DNA of 64,000 nt from the NCBI RefSeq assembly GCF_029814175.1, contig NZ_CP122312.1, positions 1,612,001-1,676,000 on the forward strand, read 5' to 3'. A model generated the notes under the pieces. The model was given only the letters and a program-made list of their open reading frames with translations. It made no database searches and was not told where the DNA came from. This DNA comes from Halospeciosus flavus (GTDB taxonomy: Archaea; Halobacteriota; Halobacteria; Halobacteriales; Halobacteriaceae). A program made the position numbers and the translations under genes. Numbering within the stretch: position 1 is the stretch's first letter; each line of letters opens with the position of its first letter. Below, piece by piece: positions 8,517 to 15,895 of the stretch.

Positions 8517-8911
8517 TGCCCGCCGACGCCGTCGGGTCGGTCCTCGACGGCGCGTCGCTTCGCCAGTGGGGCCTCGTCCTCGCGGGACTCGCGGGCCTGC
8601 TCGCGACGAGCGGGTGGTTCGTCACGTGGACCCTCTCGCACATCGAGGACGTCCCCAGCGAGGTGGACGGCCTCACACAGACCGAACGCGACGTGGGACG
8701 GGTCGTCGGAAAGTTCGAGAACGTCCTCGTCTACGCGTTCGTCCTGACCGGTGCGTACACCGCGCTCGCGGTCGTCTTCGCCGCGAAGAGTATCGTCCGG
8801 CGGGGCGACATGGAGCACAACAGCAAGTACTACCTCGCCGGAACGCTCGCCAACTTCACCTTCTCACTCGTCGTCGGCATCGCCGTCCGGACCGGTGTCC
8901 AGTTGGCCTAG
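8516..8911 (+). CDS. Membrane protein coupled to SatD-like gene
   Basis: A 131-residue protein with three predicted membrane segments (about residues 19-38, 70-90 and 107-129) and a conserved-looking acidic loop, SHIEDVPSEVDGLTQTERD, between the first two. I do not recognise a family. The ATG overlaps the satD-like stop (TGATG), so the pair is probably an operon. SatD-type genes in bacteria are often paired with a small membrane protein (DUF3307), but this sequence does not look like DUF3307. Its last 48 bases overlap the 3' end of the convergent gene on the minus strand. Confidence 0.78.
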   Translation: MPADAVGSVLDGASLRQWGLVLAGLAGLLATSGWFVTWTLSHIEDVPSEVDGLTQTERDVGRVVGKFENVLVYAFVLTGAYTALAVVFAAKSIVRRGDMEHNSKYYLAGTLANFTFSLVVGIAVRTGVQLA

Positions 8912-9409
8912 GTCGCGGCGGCGACCCTTCGGGACCATCGAGCGGAACGTCCCGTACGTGAACAGACCGACGCCGATGGGTTCGACCTCGCCGGCGAGTT
9001 CGTGGGCGGCGACGAGGTAGCCCCAGTCGCCGTCCCACTCGGATTCGATTTCCTCGCCCGCAACGAAGCGGGCGGCCGCCTCCCGGCTCAGTTCGACCAC
9101 GTTCTTCGTCGCGTCCCGGCAGAAGCGCTGGACCGCGTCCGTCGTGGGTTTCCAGTGCTCCTGTCGGGTCCGGAGGATGCGCATCCCCAGCGACTCCACC
9201 TCGATGGGGGCAGGGACGTCGTCGTGGAACGCCCACACCGACCCCGACCCCTTCTCCCAGAAGGTGTAGTCGTCGAACGTCTCGGAGTCGACGCCGAAGC
9301 GGTCGACCCACCACTCGACGACCGCCTCGCGGGTGGGACGGCCCTCGACTTCCCGGTCGTCTTCGGTCGCGGGCAGGCGGTCGAACTGGTCGCTGACGTT
9401 CTCTCTCAT
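8864..9409 (-). CDS. PUA-like RNA-binding partner of NSUN methyltransferase
   Basis: A 181-residue protein. The second half (TKNVVELSREAAARFVAGEE, then GYLVAAHE and PIGVGLFTYGTFRSMVPKG) resembles the C-terminal PUA-like domain of RsmF/NOL1-type rRNA m5C methyltransferases, where a GxxK...GRLKN-type segment contacts RNA. Start ATG 9409 overlaps the stop of the methyltransferase gene (ATGA). The two proteins therefore look like the separate halves of a bacterial RsmF-like enzyme. The functional link is an inference. The 3' end overlaps the convergent membrane-protein gene by 48 bases, an unusually long overlap of two coding sequences. Confidence 0.75.
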   Translation of the reverse strand: MRENVSDQFDRLPATEDDREVEGRPTREAVVEWWVDRFGVDSETFDDYTFWEKGSGSVWAFHDDVPAPIEVESLGMRILRTRQEHWKPTTDAVQRFCRDATKNVVELSREAAARFVAGEEIESEWDGDWGYLVAAHELAGEVEPIGVGLFTYGTFRSMVPKGRRRDLGQLDTGPDGDADDE

Positions 9410-10314
9410 GCTCGCACCTCCAACTTCGCGGTGAAGAAGCCGCCGGCGTCGTTCTGGTGCGGGTAGAAGCGCTTGGCCTTGGTCATCGACTCGTCGTACT
9501 CGGCGTCGTTCCACTCGGTGAGTCCGTCGTCGTGGTCGAGACCGATGTCGTAGTCGACGAGGCGACAGTCGTCGAGGACGGCGTCGACGACACCCTCGTT
9601 CTCCTCGGGGGCGAACGTACAGGTGGAGTAGACGACCGTCCCGCCGGGTTTCGTGAGGTTGACCGCGCGGCGGAGGATGTGGCGCTGGAGACCGGCCATG
9701 CTCTCGCTCGTCTCGCGGCCCGCCTCCTGGAGGGCGTCGGGGTTCTTCCGGACGGTGCCCTCTCCCGAGCAGGGGACGTCGAGGAGCGCGGCGTCGAACG
9801 CGTCGCGCCCGAACCGCTCGAACTCGAACTGTCGGGCGTCCTGGTTGGTGACGGCCGCGCAGGTGACGCCGAGGCGGTCGGCGTTCCCCCGGAGCGCGGA
9901 GAGTCGGCCGAGGTTGGCGTCGTTGGCGACCAGCAGTCCGCGGTCGTCCATCAGGTCCGCGAGTTGGGTGGTCTTGCTGCCGGGGGCGGCGCAGGCGTCG
10001 AAGACAGTTTGGCCGGGTTCGGGGTCAAGGACGAACGCCGGAATCGCCGAGACCTCCTCCTGGACGTGGAACCAGCCGTGGAAGTACGGCCACGTGTTCC
10101 CGGGTTTGTCCGTCTCGAGGTCGAGTTCGAGCAGTCGGTCGTTCCACGACCGTCGCTCGACGCCGACGCCGAGCGACTCGAGTGCCTCGACGGTCCGCTC
10201 GACCGTCGTCTTGAGCCGGTTGACCCGGACGGTCGTCGGCAGCGGCCGCTCGCAGGCCTCGAGGAAGGCGTCGAAGTCGTCGACGATGGGTTCGTAGCGC
10301 TCCAGTACGTCCAT
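9406..10314 (-). CDS. NSUN-type RNA cytosine-C5 methyltransferase
   Basis: SAM-dependent tRNA or rRNA m5C methyltransferase of the NOL1/NOP2/Sun family, 302 residues. SAM-binding motif I is DACAAPGSKTT (106-116). The two catalytic cysteines are present: Cys182 in motif IV (VPCSGEGT) and Cys232 in motif VI (YSTCTFAPEEN), which is the nucleophile. The N-terminus has the family element RVNRLKT. The protein lacks a C-terminal RNA-binding domain, which the overlapping downstream gene seems to supply. The substrate cannot be told from sequence. Confidence 0.92.
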   Translation of the reverse strand: MDVLERYEPIVDDFDAFLEACERPLPTTVRVNRLKTTVERTVEALESLGVGVERRSWNDRLLELDLETDKPGNTWPYFHGWFHVQEEVSAIPAFVLDPEPGQTVFDACAAPGSKTTQLADLMDDRGLLVANDANLGRLSALRGNADRLGVTCAAVTNQDARQFEFERFGRDAFDAALLDVPCSGEGTVRKNPDALQEAGRETSESMAGLQRHILRRAVNLTKPGGTVVYSTCTFAPEENEGVVDAVLDDCRLVDYDIGLDHDDGLTEWNDAEYDESMTKAKRFYPHQNDAGGFFTAKLEVRA

Positions 10315-10362
10315 TTGTTCGTCGTTCGAGGCGCGGCGGTTTGTCGGTTTCCGTTCGCTCGC

Positions 10363-10827
10363 TCACTCGCCCCCGGCGTGCTCGTCTCCTTCGCCCTCCT
10401 CGCCGATGCGGACCACGACGACGGGGATAGTCGCCTGACGGACGACCCGTTCGGTGACGCTCCCGAGGAGGTATCGGCTGACGCCGCTCCGGCCGTGCGT
10501 GCCCATCACGATGGCGTCCACGTCTTGCTCGTCCGCGTACGTGAGGATGGTCTCGGCCGGGTCGCCGTGGCGGACGTCGCTCGTCGCGTCGAGTCCCCTG
10601 CGCTTCGCCTCGCCGGTGACCGTCGCGACGGACTCCTCGCCCTCGTTCTCGAGCGACGAGCGGACCGACTGCCACTCCACGTCGGGCAGGTCCGGCGTGC
10701 TCCGCTCGTCGACGACGTAGAGCGCGTGCACCGCCGCGTCGCACAACTCGGCGAGGTCGACGCCTTCGAGAATCGCCTCGCGGACACCTTCGCTGCCGTC
10801 CGTCGGAACGAGTACGTCGTCGTACAT
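10363..10827 (-). CDS. Universal stress protein (UspA family)
   Basis: A single-domain UspA protein of 154 residues. It starts YDDVLVPTDGSEG, has VDAIVMGTHGRSG, and shows the full ATP-binding signature G109-x2-G112-x9-G122-S123 (in GTHGRSGVSRYLLGS). It is therefore of the nucleotide-binding subclass. A short Gly/Glu tail follows. It is transcribed divergently from the PAC2 gene, with 111 bases between start codons. Its specific stress signal is unknown. Confidence 0.92.
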   Translation of the reverse strand: MYDDVLVPTDGSEGVREAILEGVDLAELCDAAVHALYVVDERSTPDLPDVEWQSVRSSLENEGEESVATVTGEAKRRGLDATSDVRHGDPAETILTYADEQDVDAIVMGTHGRSGVSRYLLGSVTERVVRQATIPVVVVRIGEEGEGDEHAGGE

Positions 10828-10938
10828 CGTGTGTGAGTAGCACCGGGAGTGGCTTGTAACCCGGTGGCCGTACCGTGCGGGCCCGACGTCGCTGGGTCCG
10901 CACCCGGATTTATGCGGCCGTCCGGCGTCTCTCTACGT

Positions 10939-11685
10939 ATGGCACGCGTTCACGTCCGCTCCGACGTCACACTCGACGAACCGTTCCTCGTCGAGGGACT
11001 ACCCGGTGTCGGCCTCGTCGGGAAGATCGCGACCGACCACCTCGTCGACGAGTTCGACATGACCTACTTCGCCAGCGTCGACGCCGAGGGACTCCCGCAG
11101 GTCGGCGTCTACGACGAGGACTCACGGGAGGCACTCCCGCCGGTCCGCCTCTACGCCGACGAGGAGCGCGACCTGCTGGCCCTCCAGAGCGACGTCCCCG
11201 TCGACCGCGAGGCCGCGCCGGGGTTCGCCGACGCGCTCACCAACTGGCTGGCCGACGTCGGGGCGACACCGCTCTACCTCAGCGGACTCCCGGCACCGGA
11301 CCTCGACGTCGACGAGGTTCCACCGGTGTTCGGTGTCGCGACCGGCGACGCAGCGACCCTGCTCGACGAGCACGACGTCGGACTCCCGTCCGAACAGGGC
11401 GTCGTCGGCGGACCGACCGGTGCACTCGTCAACCGTGCGGCCGAGTTGAACCTCGACGCGGTCGGACTCGTCGTCGAGAGCGACCCACAGTTCCCCGACC
11501 CCGCGGCGTCGAAGCGACTCATCGACGAGGGTATCGAACCACTCACCGGTGTCACCGTCGACACGGCGGCACTCGTCGACCACGCCGAGGAGATCCGCGA
11601 GCAAAAAGAGCGCCTCGCCCAGCAGATGCAGCAGGCGGAGGAGTCCGAGAGCAGTCAGGCCAAGCCGCTCCGGATGTTCGAGTAG
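10939..11685 (+). CDS. PAC2-family protein (proteasome assembly chaperone-like)
   Basis: A 248-residue PAC2 protein, related to eukaryotic proteasome assembly chaperone 2. Features are the N-terminal LVEGLPGVGLVGKIATDHLV, a central GVATGDAATLLDEH region and VVGGPTGALVNRAAE, then a C-terminal charged coiled coil (residues about 215-240). Archaeal PAC2 proteins are thought to help assemble the 20S proteasome. ATG 10939 is preceded by TTTATG at 10909-10914 (25-30 bases upstream), so the transcript is probably leaderless. Confidence 0.87.
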   Translation: MARVHVRSDVTLDEPFLVEGLPGVGLVGKIATDHLVDEFDMTYFASVDAEGLPQVGVYDEDSREALPPVRLYADEERDLLALQSDVPVDREAAPGFADALTNWLADVGATPLYLSGLPAPDLDVDEVPPVFGVATGDAATLLDEHDVGLPSEQGVVGGPTGALVNRAAELNLDAVGLVVESDPQFPDPAASKRLIDEGIEPLTGVTVDTAALVDHAEEIREQKERLAQQMQQAEESESSQAKPLRMFE

Positions 11686-11779
11686 CACTCACGGCACTCC
11701 CACTCGGGCGCTTTCACACCCACCCCGCGAATACTCAAGTACGAAGCCGACGCCAGACGGCGTGATGTCCTGACGACGG

Positions 11780-11823
11780 CCGCGTGGGGGTGGATTCGGT
11801 GAGCGCGGTGGACCCCCACGCGG
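11780..11823. terminator. Perfect 12-bp inverted repeat between convergent genes
   Basis: CCGCGTGGGGGT (11780-11791) pairs perfectly with ACCCCCACGCGG (11812-11823) across a 20-base loop. It lies in the 160-base gap between the 3' ends of the PAC2 gene and the M28 peptidase gene. A bidirectional terminator or RNA-stabilising hairpin is likely. There is no U tract, which archaeal terminators often have, so a protein-binding site remains possible. Confidence 0.5.
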
Positions 11824-11845
11824 ACGGCCACGCCGCCTGTTCGCT

Positions 11846-13171
11846 CTACTCGAAGTCGTACGGCCAGTCGCCGGTAATCTTCATTCCTTCCGCCTTGTTC
11901 TCCGCTTCGAGCGCCGCCGCGATGTCTTCGGGAGCGGCGTGGGCGGCCGAGAAGCCCTCGTCCGCGAGGCGAACCGCGAGGTCGGTCAGGAGGATGGACT
12001 GCTCGCGGAAGTCGCGTGTCTCGAGTTTGTCGAGGGTGTCGGCGTGGGTGTGGCCCCACCCGCGGCCCTCGCTGCCGGACTCCGACGTGACGTGGTAGCC
12101 GGGGACGCCCCACTTCACGTACTCCCAGTGGTCGCTGTGGGGACCCTGCTCGGGAGTCGTGGAGATGGGGTGGTCGAACGCGGCAGAGACCTCGTCGACG
12201 GCGGCGTCGAGCGCGTCGAAGCCGTGGGTGTAGCACTTCAGCGTCCGGCCCCGCACGACCCCGTCGAGGTTGAGGACCGCCTTCACGGTGTCGAGGTCTC
12301 GGTTCGCGGCGTCGTAGCCCGACCCGACGAGACCGACCTCCTCGGACCCGTAGGCGAGGAAGTGGACTCTCGTGTCGAGTTCGTCCTCGCGGGCGGCGAG
12401 CGTCCGCGCGAGTTCGACGAGCATCGCGGTTCCAGCCCCGTTGTCCATCGCTCCCTCGCTGATGTCGTGACCGTCGACGTGGCTCGTCACGAGCACCTCG
12501 GCGTCCGTGTCGGGGCCGAGTTCCGCGTGGACGTTCTGACTCGTCGCGTCGTCGTAGACGTCGGCCTCGACGGCGACGGTGACCGCCTCGCCCTCGGCAC
12601 GCCGGGCGAGACGGGCGCCGACCTCCTTCGCGACGCCGACGGCCGGGATATCGCCGATAGGCGACTCCTCGTTCCCGACGCTCCCCGTCGCGGGCAGGTA
12701 CCCCTCGACGTGGTTGCGGTAGACGAACGCGGCCGCCCCCGCCTCGACGGCGTAGTAGTACTTCTCGCGGCGGTGGAGCCGTCGGTCGAACCAGTCGGGG
12801 ACGCTCGCGTCGACCATCACGACCTTCCCTTCGAGGTCTGCACCCTCGAAGTCCCGCGGTAGCCCGTAGCCGAGGTCGACGAGGTCGCCCGACACCTCCC
12901 CCGCGGGACTGCGGGGCAGCGCGATGACTTCGTCGCGGTGCTCGAACGTCTCGCCGGCCGCACGGAGTTCCGAGTCGCCGCGCTCCCAGCCCTGTATCTC
13001 GAACTCGTCGAGGTGCGCGTCGCGGGCGTACGTCGCGAGCGCGTCGCGCGTCGCCTCGGCCGCCCGTCGCTCGCCCTCGGTGCCGGCCATCCGGTCGCCG
13101 ACGTCGACGAGCGTCTCGAGGTGACCCCATCCGGTGTCGCTGGTGAACGTCGAACCGATCCAGTCGCTCAT
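11846..13171 (-). CDS. M28-family zinc metallopeptidase
   Basis: Aminopeptidase-like protein of 441 residues. A PA-type insert (about 85-200) precedes the M28 core. Zinc ligands are visible as His/Asp in VTSHVDGHD, Asp in DNGAG, the Glu pair in YGSEEVGLVGS, Asp in LNLDG and His in GHTHADTLDKLE. No signal peptide is seen, so it is probably cytoplasmic. Start ATG 13171 is preferred to the slightly longer frame because CCTTAG lies about 26 bases upstream. Substrate unknown. Confidence 0.88.
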   Translation of the reverse strand: MSDWIGSTFTSDTGWGHLETLVDVGDRMAGTEGERRAAEATRDALATYARDAHLDEFEIQGWERGDSELRAAGETFEHRDEVIALPRSPAGEVSGDLVDLGYGLPRDFEGADLEGKVVMVDASVPDWFDRRLHRREKYYYAVEAGAAAFVYRNHVEGYLPATGSVGNEESPIGDIPAVGVAKEVGARLARRAEGEAVTVAVEADVYDDATSQNVHAELGPDTDAEVLVTSHVDGHDISEGAMDNGAGTAMLVELARTLAAREDELDTRVHFLAYGSEEVGLVGSGYDAANRDLDTVKAVLNLDGVVRGRTLKCYTHGFDALDAAVDEVSAAFDHPISTTPEQGPHSDHWEYVKWGVPGYHVTSESGSEGRGWGHTHADTLDKLETRDFREQSILLTDLAVRLADEGFSAAHAAPEDIAAALEAENKAEGMKITGDWPYDFE

Positions 13172-13233
13172 GGTCGACGTGTGCGGGGCCACGGCCTAAG
13201 GATTGTGCAACGGGTGGTCGCTTTCCGGTTGTC

Positions 13234-13662
13234 TCAGACGCCCGGAACGCCGACCGCGTCGACGTGTGCACCGAACAGCGCGAAGACGCCGGTCACGGCG
13301 AACGCGACGCCCCACGACACGGCGGCGACGACGCCGGCGGCGAACCACTCGCCCGGCGTCCGGTGTTCGAGGACCGCGAGCCAGACGAGCATCGCGAGCG
13401 CGGTCCCGACGCCCGGAATCCACGCGACCGGGAACGTCGCGAGCGCCGAGAGCGTGGTCGTCCCGAGCGCGTCCCAGAAGTCGGTCTCGTCGGTGAGGAC
13501 GACGGTCCCCGCGTAGGTCGCGACCCCGCCGACGAGCAGGCCGAACGCGACGACCCCCGCCCACCCGACGACGGCGAACGTCATCCCGACGACCGCCTTG
13601 ACGAGGAACAGCAGGAGCAACAACATCACGAGCGTACCGACGCTAAGCCCCAGGGCGGACAT
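13234..13662 (-). CDS. Multi-pass membrane protein, unknown
   Basis: A 142-residue, very hydrophobic protein with four predicted membrane segments (about 5-24, 27-55, 71-97 and 108-130). The short polar loops are LTDETDFWD and EHRTPGEWF. I do not recognise a family. It is on the same strand as the M28 peptidase gene and upstream of it, with 62 bases between. The 274 bases upstream (13663-13936) hold no gene I can support, only a small hairpin CCTGTC/GACAGG at 13823-13837. Confidence 0.75.
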   Translation of the reverse strand: MSALGLSVGTLVMLLLLLFLVKAVVGMTFAVVGWAGVVAFGLLVGGVATYAGTVVLTDETDFWDALGTTTLSALATFPVAWIPGVGTALAMLVWLAVLEHRTPGEWFAAGVVAAVSWGVAFAVTGVFALFGAHVDAVGVPGV

Positions 13663-13936
13663 GGCCGAGGCTACGCTCCGCCCGCCCTTATGTATCTGCG
13701 CTCACCACCCCGGGTCGGGACCGACGAGTGCACGGGGTGGCGCCGTCACTCACGCGGCGTAGCACGGGAACATGGTACATCAGGCCGGAGACTTAGGTCG
13801 GTCGGCGACGTACGCGAAACCGCCTGTCGGAGACAGGTGAACGGAGCAGGACGCGGGTCTCGACGACCCAGCACAACTACCACCCTCTACTGCTCCACTT
13901 TCGTCCGTCGTCTCACCACAGGGTACTCGTTACTCG

Positions 13937-14137
13937 TCAGTCTTCACTTCCGTTTGACGACTCGTCGGCCCGTTCCGACACGGCCGTGATGATCGTGTCC
14001 CAGTCGGGATCGCCGGTCTCACTCTCGCACTCCCAACCGCCACGAACGTCGACTCCGTTCTCGTGTGCGTTGTGGACGAGTCGTGAGAGTGCGTCTCGGA
14101 AGGCACTGGCGTCCGCTGGATCGTTGTCGTGAGTCAT
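13937..14137 (-). CDS. Small acidic hypothetical protein
   Basis: A 66-residue acidic protein from ATG 14137 (an ATG at 14155 would add six residues, MTPSPP). The core ALSRLVHNAHENGVDVRGGW followed by PDWDTIITAVSER has the composition of a real haloarchaeal protein and resembles small conserved proteins of unknown function found in this group. No domain assignment is possible. A weak GGATAG element lies about 26-31 bases before ATG 14137, which favours that start. Confidence 0.6.
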   Translation of the reverse strand: MTHDNDPADASAFRDALSRLVHNAHENGVDVRGGWECESETGDPDWDTIITAVSERADESSNGSED

Positions 14138-14332
14138 GGGGGGAGAGGGAGTCACGATGCTCCACTATCCCTTCGTACGGACGCTGGAGGGAAAAGCGTG
14201 ATTCGGGATTTCCAAGCCTACGAAGTGGGGACGGGTGTGAAGCGAGCGCGGCGTTCGACTGCTAGCGGCGACTGTGAGAACAGTCGTGCCGACAGCCAAG
14301 CGCTTTTCCGACCGGCCATCGAACGCCCTCGT

Positions 14333-14782
14333 ATGGCTGAAGACGACCGAAACAGCGAGGATACCGACGTCGACGTGGACAACGACAACGAAGGCGAGGA
14401 GGAGAAGTCCTTCCGAGAGCGCGTCCAGGAGATTCGCGAGCAGCGCGAACAGGAACGCGAGGAGGGCGAAGGCGAGGAACGCCGCGAACGCATGGAAGAG
14501 ATGATGGGCGGCGGCGGTGGCGGCCCCGGCGGCATGGGTGGCGGCGGTGGCGGCAACCCCTTCGCACAGATGATGGGCGGCATGATGGGCGGCGGTGGCG
14601 GCCCCGGCGGCATGGGTGGCGGTCCCGGCGGCCCCGGCGGTCCCGGTGGCCGCGGTCGCGAAGAGGAATCCAGCGGCGGCGACAAACAGCTCCGCAAGGA
14701 AGTCGAGAAACTCCGCAAGGAAGTCGAGCGCACGAACAACAAACTCGACCGCATCGCGAACGCGCTCGAGTCCCGCGACTGA
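14333..14782 (+). CDS. Acidic Gly/Met-rich protein with terminal coiled coils
   Basis: 149 residues in three parts. Residues 1-60 are very acidic and helical (Glu/Arg-rich, with DVDVDNDNEGEEEKS). Residues 60-110 are a Gly/Met/Pro low-complexity stretch with repeats such as MMGGGGGGPGGMGG. The C-terminus (about 115-149) is a heptad coiled coil, LRKEVEKLRKEVERTNNKLD. I know no function for this type. Coiled coils suggest oligomerisation. GCTTTTC lies about 25-32 bases before the ATG. Its stop is one base from the stop of the convergent glycosyltransferase gene. Confidence 0.75.
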   Translation: MAEDDRNSEDTDVDVDNDNEGEEEKSFRERVQEIREQREQEREEGEGEERRERMEEMMGGGGGGPGGMGGGGGGNPFAQMMGGMMGGGGGPGGMGGGPGGPGGPGGRGREEESSGGDKQLRKEVEKLRKEVERTNNKLDRIANALESRD

Positions 14783-14783
14783 G

Positions 14784-15887
14784 TTACAGCAGTCGTTCGT
14801 AGACGTCTTCGAGGCGGTCGACCGACCGCTCGACCCCGATTTCTTCGCGCCGGTCCAGACAGTGAGCCGCGAGTGTCTCTTCGTCGACCAGCGCGCGCTC
14901 GATCTGCGTCCGGAAGGCGTCGACCGCGCCGGGCGCGTAGTGGTAGCCGTTCACGCCGTCGTCGATGGTCTCGGAGAGCGCGCCGCTGTCGACGCCGACG
15001 ACCGGCGTCCCGCAGGCGTTCGCTTCGAGAGCGACGAGGCCCTCCGTCTCCACGGGACTCGGGAAGGCGAACACGTCGAGCGCGGAGTAGAACTCGGGGA
15101 GTTCCTCCCGGTCGAGGAAGCCGAGGAAGCGCGCGTCGACGTCGAGGTGGGCGGCGAGCGTTTCGAGGTCGTCCCGTGCCGGTCCGTCGCCGCCGAGGAC
15201 GATCGTCGCGTCGAGTCCCGCCGCCGCCTCCACGAGGTCCTCCAGACACTTCTCGTAGCCGTGGCGGCCGGTGTAGCCGACGAGCGGACGTTCTTCGATC
15301 AGATCGTGACGTTCGAGGAACGCCTCGGGGTTCACCGGGCGGAAGCGTTCGAGGTCGACGCCGTTCGGGAACGCCTCGACCGGCGTCGAGACGTCGAGGT
15401 CGTCGGCGAGGTAGTCGCGGGTGGCCTCGCTCGGCGTGAGGACGAGGTCCGCGCGTTCGAGGAACCACTTCTCGTAGCGGCGGGTGACGCGCTCGACGAG
15501 CGGTTCGCCGAAACTCGGGACGACGTAGTCTGCGTACTCGCTGGTCGGCGTGTGGTAGTTCGCGACGAGCGGGAGGTCCTCGCTACGGGCGAGGCGGTAG
15601 CCGCCCATCCCGACGGCGAAGGGGGTGTGGGCGTGGACGACGTCGACGTCGCGGACGGCGTCCGGGACAGTCGGGGTGCCGACGCGGAACCCCTCGTAGA
15701 AGGGAAAGGAGATGCTTCCGACGGGGTGTTCGCCGGCGTCGGAGGTGTACGCCTCGCTCTCGGGGAACACCACGTCCATCCGGCCGCCGCGCTCCTCCCA
15801 GTGCTCTCGCCACGTCGCGATGGTGTAGGTGACGCCGTTGACGGTGGGCAGGTAGGTGTCCGTGAAGGCGGCGACCGCTGGTCGCAT
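14784..15887 (-). CDS. Glycosyltransferase family 4
   Basis: A GT-B fold glycosyltransferase of 367 residues. The N-terminal domain opens AAFTDTYLPTVNGVTYTIAT, typical of GT4 enzymes related to (glyco)lipid glucosyltransferases, and has DVVHAHTPFAVG. The C-terminal nucleotide-sugar domain has GYTGRHGYEKCLEDL, GDGPARDDLE and the E-x7-E motif region SPVETEGLVALEANACGTPVV. The start is ATG 15887. It is followed closely upstream by a second GT4 gene (8-base gap), so the two are probably co-transcribed. A role in glycolipid or surface glycan synthesis is inferred only from the family. Confidence 0.88.
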   Translation of the reverse strand: MRPAVAAFTDTYLPTVNGVTYTIATWREHWEERGGRMDVVFPESEAYTSDAGEHPVGSISFPFYEGFRVGTPTVPDAVRDVDVVHAHTPFAVGMGGYRLARSEDLPLVANYHTPTSEYADYVVPSFGEPLVERVTRRYEKWFLERADLVLTPSEATRDYLADDLDVSTPVEAFPNGVDLERFRPVNPEAFLERHDLIEERPLVGYTGRHGYEKCLEDLVEAAAGLDATIVLGGDGPARDDLETLAAHLDVDARFLGFLDREELPEFYSALDVFAFPSPVETEGLVALEANACGTPVVGVDSGALSETIDDGVNGYHYAPGAVDAFRTQIERALVDEETLAAHCLDRREEIGVERSVDRLEDVYERLL

Positions 15888-15895
15888 GGGCGGGG

